A stretch of 64,000 bases of DNA from Prionailurus bengalensis (GCF_016509475.1 NC_057343.1:94964501-95028500), one strand, 5' to 3'; counted from the stretch's first letter, positions 22,492 through 34,195 are shown. Notes: a model not told the origin generated them from the sequence alone. Program-made: numbers and translations.

Positions 22492-22682
22492 TAATGTTTA
22501 TTTATTTTGAGAGACAAGAGTATGAGCGGGGGGGGGGGGGGTGCAGAGAGAGAGGGAGACACAGAATCTGAAGCAGACTTTTGTTAGCACAGAGCCCTAC
22601 AGGGGGCTCGAACTCATGAGCCATGAGATCATGACCTGAGCCGAAGTCTGACGCTTAACCAACTGAGCCAGCCAGGCACCCC
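22492..22682 (-). mobile_element. CAN SINE, older host copy, with G run
   Basis: TTAATGTTTATTTATTTTGA to head GAGCCAGCCAGGCACCCC, with a 14-G run at 22528-22541. CATGCTCATT at 22221-22230 and 22683-22692 brackets this copy together with the younger insert, which shows the order of events. Confidence 0.92.
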
Positions 22683-23239
22683 CATGCTCATTGTTTATAT
22701 ATCTGTATAGTTGCTTTTTGTTGCACCATATGGCCCACAAAGCTAAAATATTCACTCTATGGTCCTTTGTGGAGAAAGTTTGCCAACTCTTGGTCTGAGA
22801 GATATTGATTATAGTCCTACAGTTCCTTGTTTGTAATGTTTCACCTATCTTACCATCTGCATGGATGGAAGGAACCTTGGGTTAGAGATCTGTATAAATT
22901 GGCCTGAGATGTGAGTAGTTTAGCAAGACGCTTGCTGTTTGCATTTTACTCCTTGTCCTATAGGATCACCTGTGAATAAAGTAACCATATGTTTCCGTTT
23001 GTAAGTCCTTCTTTATATCTTTTGTTCCAGGCTGTTAAGAAATTATGATAACATTGCATACTATTATAGCTTAATAATCATAAAATTTTAGCTGCTCCTT
23101 TTTACTCCTCATGCACCCAGTTTGTATGATAAATTTTGTGGTCATCCTGTCTGTGACAGTAACCTTTGAGAAGGGTGGTGGGAATAGAGATAGAAACAGA
23201 GTGGCAACCTATCCAAGGGAATTTAAGAAATTAATTTTT

Positions 23240-23830
23240 GAAAGTTTGTGTCAAAGGTCTTCAAGACCATCTCATTGATTTGCTAGGATTCACAGGACTC
23301 CAAAGTTGCTGTGCTCATGGTTAGGGTTTAGTACAGTGGTAAGAAACAGGAAAAGCACATGAGGGGATGTCTGGAGAAAACCAGGCGCAAGCTTCGATGT
23401 GTCCCTTCCCACTGGAGTCACACAGGATATGTTTTAATTCCCCCAGAAACGGTATGTGTAATGTGTTTGCAATCAGGGACAGTCACTCCTAGCCTGTGTG
23501 TCAGGATTTTTGTTGGGGGTCAGTCACATAGGCATGTGGCACCATCGTGACTTGACCTTGCTTACTTAAACTCTAGAACCTCAGAGGTAAGGAGTTGTTC
23601 ATCATAAATCACATTGTTAGCATAAACTGTTTGTTCAGACTGGTATACAGTGCAGCCCAAGGACTCAGGCATGCCAGAACATACTTATCAGAACTGTACA
23701 GGGGCTCAGAGCTCAGTTCCCAGGAGCTAGTCAAGGGCTGGTCTGGTAAACAGGCCATTTTGGGGGATGTGTAGGTTTTGAGCCTCACAGGCCTGCTGCG
23801 TTAACCCATCTCCCCCGGAAGGCCCTACAA
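23240..23830. mobile_element. Probable solo LTR, ERVL type (MER21-like, tentative)
   Basis: Text such as TTTGCTAGGATTCACAGGACTC, AAACCAGGCGCAAGCTTC, GGAGTCACACAGGATATG and GCTCAGTTCCCAGGAGCTAGTC resembles an old ERVL-class LTR. Exact ends and duplication were not found. Confidence 0.45.
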
Positions 23831-24345
23831 GGTATTCAAACCAGAGCTTGAACTCAGGTAAGTCTGATTCCAAAGTCTTTTTTGCTTTTTCCATAGATAA
23901 TTTTGAGTGATCTTTTATCCTGAATTAATTGCTTATTACAAACTGGATGCATTAGATGTGGTAGATACTTGGACTATGTCCATCTATCGTGATAAATCTT
24001 TCCAGTAAGCTTTCTTTTTTCCTCACATGAAGATAGGGAGCCTGATTTGATTTTTTTTTTCAGCGCTTTTTAAGTAATGGTGCTAAGAATTTCTAGTTTT
24101 AGTTATTTTCAGCAAAGTTTATTTTGTTTTGTATGTTAATGTATTGAAACATAGTTATGAGCAATAGTGTATAATTATTCCTGTTGCACTTAATGCAGTA
24201 TTTAATTTAAAACAAATGTGATAGCGGAGTTTAGAAAAGTGTTTGTTCACAGTTAAGAATTGTCTTCCTTTGTAGATGATAGGTTTGAATGAATTTATAC
24301 AGTTCTCAAGAGCTCTTAACCTTTTTTTCTTTTCTTTTTCTTCAG

Positions 24346-24417
24346 GTGTTTGTGGAAACGTTAGACAAGTGTTTTGAAAATGTCTGTGAACTGGATTTAA
24401 TTTTCCATGTAGACAAG
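24346..24417 (+). CDS. AP3S1: AP3S1 coding exon 4
   Basis: This 72-base symmetric exon (24 codons, phase 0 at both ends) reads VFVETLDKCFENVCELDLIF then HVDK. It has a strong polypyrimidine tract at 24321-24343, an acceptor AG at 24344-24345, and a donor GTACTC at 24418. The FVETLDKCFENVCELDLIF segment is the helix that follows the central sheet in sigma chains. Because both phases are 0, skipping this exon would keep the frame but remove the helix. It sits between a 22.1 kb intron and a 14.8 kb intron. Confidence 0.97.
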
Positions 24418-24544
24418 GTACTCTTTCTGTATTGTTAAATCTTCTGAGCTCTGTATCTAAGAAAAATGTTATTTTGTATTTGTCAAAGTAAAAATGGATT
24501 TAGTGAATAATACTATTTTTATTCCTTATTTATTTAGTATAACT

Positions 24545-24800
24545 AATAAATTATGTTTACTATGAACCAGGCACTGCGCTTGGTGCCAAAGATTCAGACC
24601 CTGGCCAGAGGAATCCACATCTAGAGGAGGAGACCGTGGCATTCATTAAGTAGCAGTGTGTTGAGTGTTAATGGGAATACAGCTGTCCCACCTGCCCCTG
24701 CCCAGGGGGATGTGAGTGGAGGAGATTACATTAAAGTTGGATTTTTAAGGATTAGTAGATATTTCACTGACCGAAGTAGAGAGGATGGCTCTAGAGGCAG
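24545..24800 (+). repeat. Ancient mammalian interspersed repeat, family not named
   Basis: Begins with TTACTATGAACCAGGCACTGCG CTTGGTGCC-type wording and continues with GTGAGTGGAGGAGATTACATT, a pattern seen in several old mammalian repeats. I cannot choose the family from memory. Confidence 0.35.
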
Positions 24801-25371
24801 AGATATAAAATACAGGCCTTTGGTGTGTGTGTTGTGGGGGGTGGGGGTGGGGTGGTATTGATTGAGAGGCCTAATTTAAGTGTCTTCAGTGCACGGATTT
24901 TGGACTTTGTTCTGACGCACTTTAATTTTTTTAATAAAAATATGTATTGGCATTTATTGTTGCCTTGTTTGTACATTGGTTTTTGTTTTGTTTTGGCAAG
25001 ATCAGTTTTTTCTACATTACGAAGATTGGATTGGATCGGATTGGTGGTAGATGGGAGATTAAAGGCAGGGAAATCCGCTAGAAATCTTTTTGAGGAGTTC
25101 CAGAAAGAAGTAAGACAGTACAGTAGGGATGCAGGAGGGTGAATGGATAAGACATGATGGTCTGCTAAAAAGCTCCACTTACCTACAGATTCCATACATG
25201 AGAGGGGGGAAGGATTGCTGAACTTTGTAGCCAGTATTTATTACCTGGTGCTGGTGATAGGGAATTTGGGAGGAAGAGAGTACACTTTTACCACACACAG
25301 GTTTTTTTCTTTATTAAGCTTATATAATGTAGCAAGGTTTTTTGTTTTGTTTTGGTTTGGTTTTAGTGTTT

Positions 25372-25464
25372 GTTTCTTTTTGAAAGAGACAGATTGCAAG
25401 TGGGTGAGGGGCAGAGAGAGGGGAAACAGAATCCAAAGCTCACCGACTGAGCCACACAGGCATC
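25372..25464 (-). mobile_element. CAN SINE with internal deletion
   Basis: Tail part (TTTTTGAAAGAGACAGATTG) is joined directly to the head end (ACCGACTGAGCCACACAGGC); about 100 central bases are missing. Confidence 0.8.
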
Positions 25465-25547
25465 AGTAACAAGTTGTTTTGAATAATTAATCCATTAAAT
25501 AAAATAGTCTGAAATAATATGCTGAAAATTTTAGCAGAAAAGGTGAT

Positions 25548-25935
25548 TTTTAAAAATCAGCTTTATCGAGGTATAATTTACACACACCAAAATTCAGTTT
25601 TTAAAATTTTTTTTTATTTATTCTTTTTAACATTTATTTATTTTTGAGAGAGAGAGACAGAGCACGAGCTGGGGAGGGGCAGAGAGAGAGGGAGACACCG
25701 AATCTGAAACAGGCTCCAGGTTCCATGCTGACAGCACAGAGCCAGAAGTGGGGCTCAAACCGACAAACTGCAAGATTGTGACCTGAGCCAAAGTCGAACA
25801 CTCAACCAACTGGGCCATCCAGGTGCCCCCAAAATTCGGCAGTTTTAAGCATACATTTAGTTAGTCCCAGAAGATGTATATAGTTACGTGACTGCTACCA
25901 CATTCACGATATAGCACAATGAAGGAATGCATTTT
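25548..25935 (-). mobile_element. Old L1 3' fragment split by a SINE (tentative)
   Basis: TTTATCGAGGTATAATTTACACACACC before the SINE and GGCAGTTTTAAGCATACATTTAG after it resemble the common old L1 phrase TTTATTGAGATATAATTCACATACC and its continuation. Confidence 0.4.
25602..25828 (-). mobile_element. CAN SINE, antisense
   Basis: Full length, head GGGCCATCCAGGTGCCCC. CCAAAATTC occurs on each side. Confidence 0.92.
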
Positions 25936-26390
25936 ATTATTTCTGAATAATCAAAGAATACTTTTATTATTAGCCAGTTTTCTAGGTCATATTTCTTATT
26001 TACTAAATGACTTGATTTTGGGCAGAAGACTTAAACTTGATATTTTTAAGAGTCAGTTTTTAGTTTTTCTCTAATTACGGTACCTTGCACTTTTTCACAA
26101 TTACAAAGGCTTCTGTTATTTTTAGGCATTAGGGTTTGCAATATTCAAAATTATGTTTTGGTACATGATTAAAATGCTTAAATATGATTAAAATGCTTAA
26201 AAAAGACTGTTCAAAATCATTAGTTTGTGTAATACATCTAGCAGTTTAAGAAAATTGAGGAATCTCTTAGAAACATTGTAGTAAAAGTTCTCACGTTTGT
26301 ACTAGAGAATAAAAGAGATCTGTAAGAGGGAAATTAAGCTCCACTTATCTACAGATTCCGTACATGGTACACATTGTTTTTTAAAATTTC

Positions 26391-26598
26391 CTCTTTTTTT
26401 TTAATGTTTATTTTTGAGAGAGAGAAACAGAGCGCAAGGGGGGTAGGGGCAGAGAGAGAGGGAGACGCAGAATCCGAAGCAGGCTCCAGGCTCCGAGCTG
26501 TCAGCCCAGAGTCCATCTTGGGGCTTGAATTCACGAATCGTGAGATCATGACCTGAGCCAAAGTCGATGATCAACCAACTGAGCCACCCAGGCGCCCC
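26391..26598 (-). mobile_element. CAN SINE, antisense
   Basis: Full length, head GAGCCACCCAGGCGCCCC. Flanked by TTAAAATTTC / TTAAAACTTC (26381, 26599). Confidence 0.93.
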
Positions 26599-26746
26599 TT
26601 AAAACTTCTAATTTACATTGATTGATATACATTCACTTAAGAAAAATCAGAAAATACAGATTAGTGGAAAATAAGTAGAAGCCATTCAACTTCAGAGGTT
26701 GCCTTATGTTAAAAGAAAAGCTGAGGCATATTAAGAGTTTTATCAG

Positions 26747-26967
26747 GGGCGCCTGGGTGGCTCAGTCGGTTGGGCGTCCGACTCCGGCTCAGGTCATGAT
26801 CTCGTGGTCCGTGAGTTCGAGCCCCGCGTCGGGCTCTGTGTTGACAGCTCAGAGCCTGGAGCCTGTTTCAGATTCTGTGTCTTCCTCTCTCTCTGACCTT
26901 CCCCCATTCATGCTCTGTCTCTCTCTGTCTCAAAAATGAATAAACGTTAAAAAAAATTAAAAAAAAA
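26747..26967 (+). mobile_element. CAN SINE, sense, little diverged
   Basis: GGGCGCCTGGGTGGCTCAGT head, TCTCAAAAATGAATAAACGT tail. Perfect duplication AGTTTTATCAG at 26736-26746 and 26968-26978. Confidence 0.95.
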
Positions 26968-27348
26968 AGTTTTATCAGTTTATTTGAACAATACTGATTC
27001 AAATTGGGCGGTGCCAAACCAGGAATGTTTAGGAGTATTCCAACAGGAACGAGGGGAGAGGCTTCTATAGAGAAAAGGCAGAAGCAAAGCAAGGGAATTA
27101 ACTGACTGATTATAACTCAAGCAGTTGTATTATTTGAGAAAGTCGAGTTTGCTGTGATGGGTTGTCTTTAGGCTTTGATTTCTTAACCTTGAGACATTTA
27201 CAGGCTTAGGTTTTAGTTTGCTTACTTAGGCTGTTAGATATTAGAACCACCTCACTCTAATTGTTTAATGAACATTAGTGTTAACATTTTAGAGTGTTAG
27301 AGTTCTAGATTGTTTTGTACAAGCAAGTACAGAAACAAATACGTCTTT

Positions 27349-27569
27349 TTTTTTTTTAATTTCTTTTTTAACGTTTATTTATTTTTGAGACAGAGAGAGA
27401 CAGAGCATGAACGGGGAGGGTCAGAGAGAGGGAGACACAGAATCCGAAACAGGCTCCAGGCTCTGAGCCATCAGCACAGAGCCTGACGCGGGGCTTGAAC
27501 TCACAAACCGCGAGATCATGACCTGAGCCAAAGTCGGCTGCTTAACCGACTAAGCCACCCAGGCGCTCC
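27349..27569 (-). mobile_element. CAN SINE, antisense, little diverged
   Basis: Perfect 15-base duplication AACAAATACGTCTTT at 27334-27348 and 27570-27584. Head AAGCCACCCAGGCGCTCC. Confidence 0.96.
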
Positions 27570-28851
27570 AACAAATACGTCTTTAAGACCAACAAAAATG
27601 GAATCCTGCAGTATATAGTATGTGTAGCCTATACCTTCGTACAACAGTGTATCACTATTTTAGAACCTGCCAAAATTAACTAGATCTGTTCTTTCTGGGC
27701 TAAGCTCTTGTTTTAATTTTTTTCAGTGCAATGAGATAAAAGCTTCAGGATAGCAGGACCTTTCCTATCCCTCCCTTCTCTGTCTAAAACAATGCTAGTC
27801 TTGTTTTGAGCCCTTCTATGAAAGTAGGATTGTTTTCAACTCTTAAGCAGCCCTGGACCTTCCCCAGCCAGGGATCTCCTAACCAGCTCAGCTCATTTTT
27901 TCTTAGGGGCAGGTACGAAATTTTGCACGCAGCCCTCAGCCTCCTTTTGGACCACAGCTGGTTCAGTGAAAGGGGGAAGTTGTAAAGATTACCCCTTCTG
28001 TTTTCAATCGGGACGGGCTAGTTTATGCTACAGTTTAAGAAATAGCAGAATACCTCTCATTCATGCAGTATGTTTATCTTGTTCCATATACCTTAATTCT
28101 GGGATCCACAGTAACAAAGCTGTCACTGTCTGGAGCATCGTCAGTTTCTATGTCAGAGAGAAGAGCTTTCGTGGGCAAATTTATCTGCTTTTCAAAGTGT
28201 CACAGGTGATAGCTTTACCAAATGTTTTGCTACTGCATACATCGATCACTCATTTTCTAGCCTCAGTATACCACTTTCCATGTGGCCCAATGCCCAGCCC
28301 TTAAGCTAGTGTCTTTTCCTTTACTGTCTTTATTGTATCTTATTATGAATCTTTAAGTACTTATTTCTGTATCAGCCACATAAACTAACATTGTAGACAC
28401 CCTGAGGTAGAGATAGCCCCCCGCTACCCAGAATTGGTCTGGATGTGAAGACTAAAGATGGCACACACACACCCACCAAGACTTTCTGATCTGAAACAGT
28501 TTCTCACTCACATAGGAAGGTTTTACAAGTAATAGTAAAGTCATTTATTTGATTAAGAGAAAATAGAAAGAAATCATAATCATTATTATAAACAGTAGAA
28601 TCTTTTGTTTAAAAGAGGAGGGGGAGAATATAAGTAAAATTTGATCAAACCAACCAACTTTGTGATGAAAAATAAAAGTAACTTAAATGAAATTTTAAAG
28701 TAGGTATTTAGTACACTAAGTGTGAACTAAATGAATTAAAAGACAGAGATGATGGGTTTAAAAGGTACAGTTTGTATAGGAAAGGCAGGTAAATTCTTGA
28801 CCAGTTTTCATAACCATTTGGTTCCCTAATACCCACCAAAAATGATTGTCT

Positions 28852-28868
28852 GTCTTTCTTTCTTTCTT

Positions 28869-28915
<47 letters not shown>

Positions 28916-28916
28916 T
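28852..28916. repeat. (TTTC)n(TC)n microsatellite
   Basis: Pyrimidine-only tract: TTTC units, about 14 TC units, then TTTC units again. Confidence 0.93.
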
Positions 28917-28967
28917 TCTTTTAAGTACCCTGTAACGTAGGACTTTGAACAGAATTTGTTTTATTTT

Positions 28968-29157
28968 TTTATTTATTTTTTTCTAACGTTTATTTATTTT
29001 TGAGGAGGGGCAGAGAGAGGGAGACACAGAATCTGAAACAGGCTCCAGGCTCTGAGCTGTCCGCACAGAGCCCGACGCAGGGCTCGAACTCACAGCTTGC
29101 GAGATCACGACCTGAGCCAAAGTTGGACGCTTAACTGACTGAGCCACCCAGGCGCCC
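28968..29157 (-). mobile_element. CAN SINE, antisense, shortened
   Basis: TAACGTTTATTTATTTTTGA joined to GGAGGGGCAGAGAGAGGGAG (the GAGAGACAGAGCATGAAC segment is missing). Head GAGCCACCCAGGCGCCCC. Partial duplication around CAGAATT. Confidence 0.92.
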
Positions 29158-29199
29158 CAGAATTGATTTGTTTTAATCCACTGGAGATATTACTTTTTT

Positions 29200-29835
29200 G
29201 GATGCTCAGATTGACCTTTCTTGACCCATGGGAGCCTCTTCAGGTCGTCTTCTGGGTCCTTTTGCTGTTCCCTCCTCTCCATGGACTCTGATAGCTGTTT
29301 TGTGTTCTGGCACAACTAGATGTTAGACTCGCTTTCTTCATTTCTTCCTCTACAGACATATTGTCAGCCATTGCATGTAGGATCCCTGATTCCTTTTAGT
29401 GGGAAATGGTGTATGGAAACCACAGTCTGGAGGTGCTCATAATTATGAGGCTGGTCATTGTTTCTAGGCCTTTTCTATGGAGAGAGCATGTTTTCTGTCC
29501 AGCCCTTGAGTCACCTATTTCTTCAAGGAATGCTGGTTCCTTTTAGGGGACAGTGATATTTAGAAATGACAGTCTTGGCATCATGTAACTCCTGGTTCTC
29601 TGAACCAAGCAGGGAAATAGATGTAGGTATGTGTGCATGCACACATGCACCCTAACCTATTTCTAAATATTTATGTGTATCAAAAATCACTGAGTTCTTC
29701 TTAATGCCTCAGAGTCTAGTGCAACGCTACAGAAGTTATTCCAGCCTTCTCCTTTTCTGTATTTGCAGCTTGCTACTCTGACAGTGAAAGATTATGCCGA
29801 TTATTCTCATACTTAGTATTCCCATTATTTATTAT
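29200..29835. mobile_element. Old L1 remnant (tentative)
   Basis: Text such as TCCCTGATTCCTTTTAGTGG, GTATGGAAACCACAGTCTGG, GTGTATCAAAAATCACTGAG and CCAGCCTTCTCCTTTTCTG matches a familiar ancient L1-derived repeat in diverged form. Confidence 0.4.
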
Positions 29836-30059
29836 GCATTTACTTACTTGCTCATTTCTTCCTTTCTGTAACCAAATTCCTGGCCGGGCTGTTGGAAAGC
29901 TAAACTCCAGACATGCCAGTCTCCACTCTTCCCTGCGAGGACCAGCCAAAAGGTTGGCCCCAGACCCACCAGCCCCTATCCCATCAACTGAGCGAGTTGT
30001 TAGAAAGTCAATTCTGATAAAATTTGTAATGAATAAAGTATTACAAAAAAGAGTCTAGA

Positions 30060-30800
30060 TGATTGGAAAACAACTCCATAGAATTTCTAGAAGAGGCAGA
30101 ACTGTCAAAAATTTCAGTGGATGGGTATATAAAGGTAGATTACACATATCTGAGTAAATGGAAAAATAGAACACGTTGTCCAAAATGCAGCATAAAAAAC
30201 TTCTTAAGAAAGAGTGAAAATATGGAAGACAGTTTATAGGTCAGGGAAGATAGAACAAGAAAGGTCTAATGGACATTTATTCTCAGTTTCAGAAGAATAA
30301 ATTCTTATTTATTTCATAACATCTGAAATTATGGGAATTTGCCAGAATTGAGGAAAGATACCAATCCACACGTTGAAGAATCACAAGTAGAATAAATAAA
30401 AATAAATCTACATTTAGACTAATTATAGTACAGTTGAAGAACAGAGAAAGAGCTCTTAAAATCATCCAGAAATAAACATTACCTTCACAAGAGCAGCAGT
30501 TAAATTGGGAAATGACTTCTCAACGGCAGTCACAGAAGTTAGAAGGCGATGTATTGAGAAAATAGCTGTCCAACTGTAATTCTAAAGCTGGCAAAAATAT
30601 CTTACAAGAAAATAAAATAAAGACTTTGTCAAAGAAAACTAATGAGGGAGTTTGCTTCAAGCCTTTCTCAAAAGAAATTCTAAAAGAAGGTACTTGACAC
30701 AGAAGGAAGTGTCAGATACCAGGAGTGAGTTATAGAAGGAAGAAGAACAAAGAAAGTTGCAAATGTGTGGGTGAGGGTAAAAGAACATTGACTGTTAAAG
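30060..30800 (+). mobile_element. HAL1-like element fragment, sense
   Basis: Diverged 3' part of an ORF1-only L1 relative (HAL1): AAGAGCTCTTAAAATCATCC, AAATGACTTCTCAACGGCAG, GTAATTCTAAAGCTGGCAAA, AAATAAAGACTTTGTCAAAG, TGGGTGAGGG. No open frame survives. Confidence 0.55.
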
Positions 30801-31451
30801 TACTTGTGGAATTAATATGAAAAGAGTTTGTAGCATTAAAATACAAGTCGCCAAGAAAACATAAGCCAGGAAGGGGGGAAAAGGGAGTTGGAATAGTTTA
30901 AGATCTTTTAATGAGCAGCTCAGACTTTTATAATAAGCAGTTTTTAAAAAGGATATCTTGATATTCAGACCAGAATATAGAACAGAAAGTAGAACAGCTT
31001 TGCAGTTTTTCAGACTTGAATATTTTGAATTTTCAGATTTTGAAATATTCAGTGTTAGTATAACATGCATCATGTACCAAAATAGGTTTACTCTTATCCG
31101 TTACTTTGAATTACTATATCCCTGTTGCTTTCCATTTGTTAATTGGTCAGCAGTTAACAAATGTCTTCATTATTATTAATAAGTTACATGCTTTTCATTT
31201 CTACTTTTGTCTTGAAAATTGTACCAAAATTTTGATAAGCTAACAAAATATACTCCTAATTCCTTTCAGAATTATTTCCCAAATTGTCATACTTTAGAAT
31301 GATAAGTCATTATGATAACAGAGTATGAAAGACATCAGTAGTTTGGGGGAGGATAGTATTGTTTAGCAACAGCATCTGCTTAACTGACTCAGTCTCAGGA
31401 TAATATTAATCAGATGACTATAAAACTGATTATTTTCTTAGCAAATACTTT

Positions 31452-31469
31452 ATTTTTTTTAAATGTTTA

Positions 31470-31543
<74 letters not shown>

Positions 31544-31699
31544 ATGCATGTGAGCAGGGGAGGCGTAGAAGATGAGGGAAAGAGACAATACCAAGCAGGC
31601 TCCACGCTCAGCACAGAGCCCAGTGTGGCACTCAATCTCACTACCTGAGCTGAAATCAAGAGTCGGACATTCAACCTACTGAACCCCCCCGGGTGCCCC
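31452..31699 (-). mobile_element. CAN SINE with TG/AG expansion
   Basis: Perfect 12-base duplication AGCAAATACTTT at 31440-31451 and 31700-31711. The GAGAGA section near the tail is expanded into a TG and AG array. Confidence 0.94.
31473..31542. repeat. (TG)n(AG)n compound microsatellite
   Basis: About 15 TG units followed by about 20 AG units. Alternating purine-pyrimidine next to homopurine sequence. Confidence 0.95.
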
Positions 31700-31816
31700 A
31701 GCAAATACTTTCGTAAGGTTAATAACATCAACTGTAAGTTTTGATTTGTATAACACTTTGGTATGTCAGATAGCCTGTTGGAGAATAATTATAGCAAGAT
31801 TTAAAAATACTTTTAT

Positions 31817-32012
31817 TTTTATTTATTTATTTTCTTAATGTTTATTTTTGAGAGAAACAGACAGAACGGGGGAGGGGTAGAGAGGCTGAAGCAGGCTCCA
31901 GGCTCTGAGCTATTAGCACAGAGCCTGACTCAGAACTCAAACTCAGGAACAGTCAGATCATGACCTGAGCCAAAGTCAGACACTTAACCAACTGAGCTAC
32001 CCAGGCTCCCCC
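31817..32012 (-). mobile_element. CAN SINE, antisense
   Basis: TTAATGTTTATTTTTGAGAG to head GAGCTACCCAGGCTCCCC, somewhat shortened. Shares an outer duplication (TTAAAAATACTTTTA at 31802, TTAAAATAACTTTTA at 32249) with the next SINE. Confidence 0.9.
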
Positions 32013-32028
32013 AGTCACTTCTTTCATT

Positions 32029-32248
32029 TTTTTTTTTTTAATGTTTATTTATTTTTTGAGGGAGAGAGGGAGAGACAGAGCATGAGTGGGGGAGGGGCAG
32101 AGAGAGGGGGAGACACAGAATCCGAAGCAGGCTCCTGGCTCTGAGCTGTCAGCACAGAGCCCAATGGGGGCCTCAAACTCATGGACCACAAGGTCATGAC
32201 CTGAGCTGAAGTCAGACGCTTATCCAACTGAGCCATCCAGGAGCCCCT
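32029..32248 (-). mobile_element. CAN SINE, antisense
   Basis: Full length, head GAGCCATCCAGGAGCCCC. Lies 17 bases from a sense SINE, making an inverted pair. Confidence 0.93.
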
Positions 32249-32265
32249 TAAAATAACTTTTAAAT

Positions 32266-32485
32266 TGGGGTGCCTGAGAGACGCAGTTGGTTGAGCATCT
32301 GATTCTTGACTTGGACTGAGGTCATGATCACATGGTCGTGGGATCGAACCCCCACATTGGGCTCTGCGCTAACAGCATGGAGCCTGCTTGGGATTCTCTC
32401 TCTCTTTCTTTCTCTGCCCCTCCCCCACTTGCTCTCTCTCTCCCTCCCTCTTTCTCAAAATAAAAACTTAAAAAAATATTTTTAG
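32266..32485 (+). mobile_element. CAN SINE, sense
   Basis: Head GGGGTGCCTGAGAGACGCAG, then CGTGGGATCGAACCCCCACA, tail CTCAAAATAAAAACTTAAAA. Confidence 0.92.
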
Positions 32486-33539
32486 ATTTAATTAAATTGT
32501 GATAAATCCATTTTGAGAGGGTATATCTCTGAAGCTAAGCTTTTTTTTTCTCTTAGAATCATTTCTAATGAATCTCTTTATCATAGATCCAGTTAATCAG
32601 GAAATCCTAATGCATTTACTTTCAAAATACATCCAGAATTAAACGTTTTTCTAATGTTGACAGTACACCAGTAAACCCCCAAAACATTCATTTTTTTACT
32701 TAAATTTTTTCGTTGTAGCTTTTATTTTATTTAGCAACCCTCATGGGGCTAAAATTGAGAAAATACCATATTTCGTTGCCTCTAAAATTGCAGATTTCTC
32801 TCACATTTTAACACTTTTGAGATTGGGATGCATGTTATATTCTACAGCTTGTCATAATTTAATTGGCAGTGTTTTTCCTTTTCAGTAGTATGTAACATAA
32901 TGGTTTTTTAAATAATCAGTTGTAGCTTAGATTTGAAGAAATACCAAAATATGAAGAGCGATCTATTTACAACAGTTAGAATTACAAATATAGGTGTTAA
33001 TAGATTACTTTAGTGTTTAAAATTTTTATTAGCAAATGTATGTATTTAAGTTTTATTATCAAATCAGTAACAACAGTATGACCCACAGAAGTACATAAAT
33101 TGAAATTTTCTAACAATTTAAAATCGGTCATTTCATCATAATTGGCTATTCTGTCATAATAGTTAAAAAGTCATGACTTACAGTATTACAGTTTTTAGAG
33201 TAGACCAGTAACTCTGCTTTACTCCCCCTCCATCCATACTTTTAAAACTCCTGTTCAGTTTCCTTTTGCCTCAAGCAAGAGAAGGAGGAGGTGTTCCTTG
33301 CAAAACACATTAAAAATATATATATTTTTTGAGCCCTTAACCCTCTGCAGGGTGATGAGAAGACGGTGCTCTTATCCTTGTCTTCCTGTAGCTTGTCGTT
33401 TTCGAGCAGACACCTATCTGTGTCTCTGTTTCTCTGACAGACATAAAACCATTAAAGAACATTACAGTGTTATGTATAGCAAACGATTTTATTATTTTAA
33501 AATTACATGAATAATACTTACCTTTCTTTAGAAACAAAG

Positions 33540-33800
33540 AACAATACTAAAGACTATATGCTTAAACATTAAAGTTCTTCTTTTCTTGTCCCCTTCCTCG
33601 TATCCACTCAACCTCATCCCACGCTGTTTCCCTACAGTCATTTCTCTTCCTAGTTTGGCTAGGTAGGCTTCCAGACTTTTTTCCTATCTATTTTCAAAGA
33701 TAGGCATAGTTCTCTTGGTCTAGTGAGTGATCAGGTTGGTTTTTATTTTACACAGTGTTTCTGTGCCTTGCTTTATTAACTTCATGTGTCTTTAGAGTCT
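33540..33800. mobile_element. Possible old L1 3' UTR remnant
   Basis: Wording such as TTCCAGACTTTTTTCCTATC and CACAGTGTTTCTGTGCCTTGC resembles common old L1 3' ends. Weak evidence. Confidence 0.25.
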
Positions 33801-34195
33801 CCCGTCAATACGTACATATCCACTTTATTCTTAGGTGAAGAATTAAACAAAATGACCTGCCGTATTTTACTTGACCACCCCTATCATCAAATGTTAATGC
33901 AAAGTGAAAAATACTTGGTGCAGAGGACTTCATTTCTAACAGAAGTTAGAGCAAGTAACTTTGATACTCTGCAAACAAGTGACAGTCTGTAGAAAGGAAT
34001 CTGTATAACTGGACCTCCTTGCCTTTTGTCATCTTTTGTTATATGCTTCATTCCATCCGGTGAAGGGCTGGGAACTGTTACAAGTGAAATGTGTTTGATT
34101 TAATCTTCATTTTAGTCTCCAGTGATTATGTGCACTTTCCTCAAACCAGGATGCTGCTGTCAGTGAACTCTTTACATAAATATTTAATAAATGTG

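Larger units (their letters stand above)
21909..22792. mobile_element. hAT-type non-autonomous DNA transposon, interrupted by three SINEs
   Basis: Left end CAGGGGCCAATAAACT and right end AGTTTGCCAACTCTTG are inverted repeats after mutation. Internal phrases ACTTTTTGTAAAGTTTTGTTGGA and ATATGGCCCACAAAGCTAAAATATTCACT match a common mammalian hAT repeat. An 8-base duplication is still visible: GTCTAAGC (21901-21908) and GTCTGAGA (22793-22800). The family name was not fixed. Confidence 0.75.
2219..24345 (+). other. AP3S1: AP3S1 intron 3
   Basis: A 22.1 kb intron. It contains L2 pieces, a 5'-truncated L1 (3870-6232), a second truncated L1 (19740-21115), a hAT-type transposon, MIRs, an LTR-like block near 23240-23830 and about 22 SINEs. 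The unlisted stretches (for example 8560-9760 and 14740-15240 outside the MIR) show no feature I recognise. Confidence 0.9.

Noticed and set aside
24791..25195. 134-codon minus-strand frame in intron 4
   Set aside because: No recognisable domain; low-complexity PPPPP from a GT/GGGGT-rich stretch, and no splice or start support.
27966..28304. 112-codon + strand frame in intron 4
   Set aside because: No recognised motif, no plausible start context, and within a long intron of AP3S1; likely chance.
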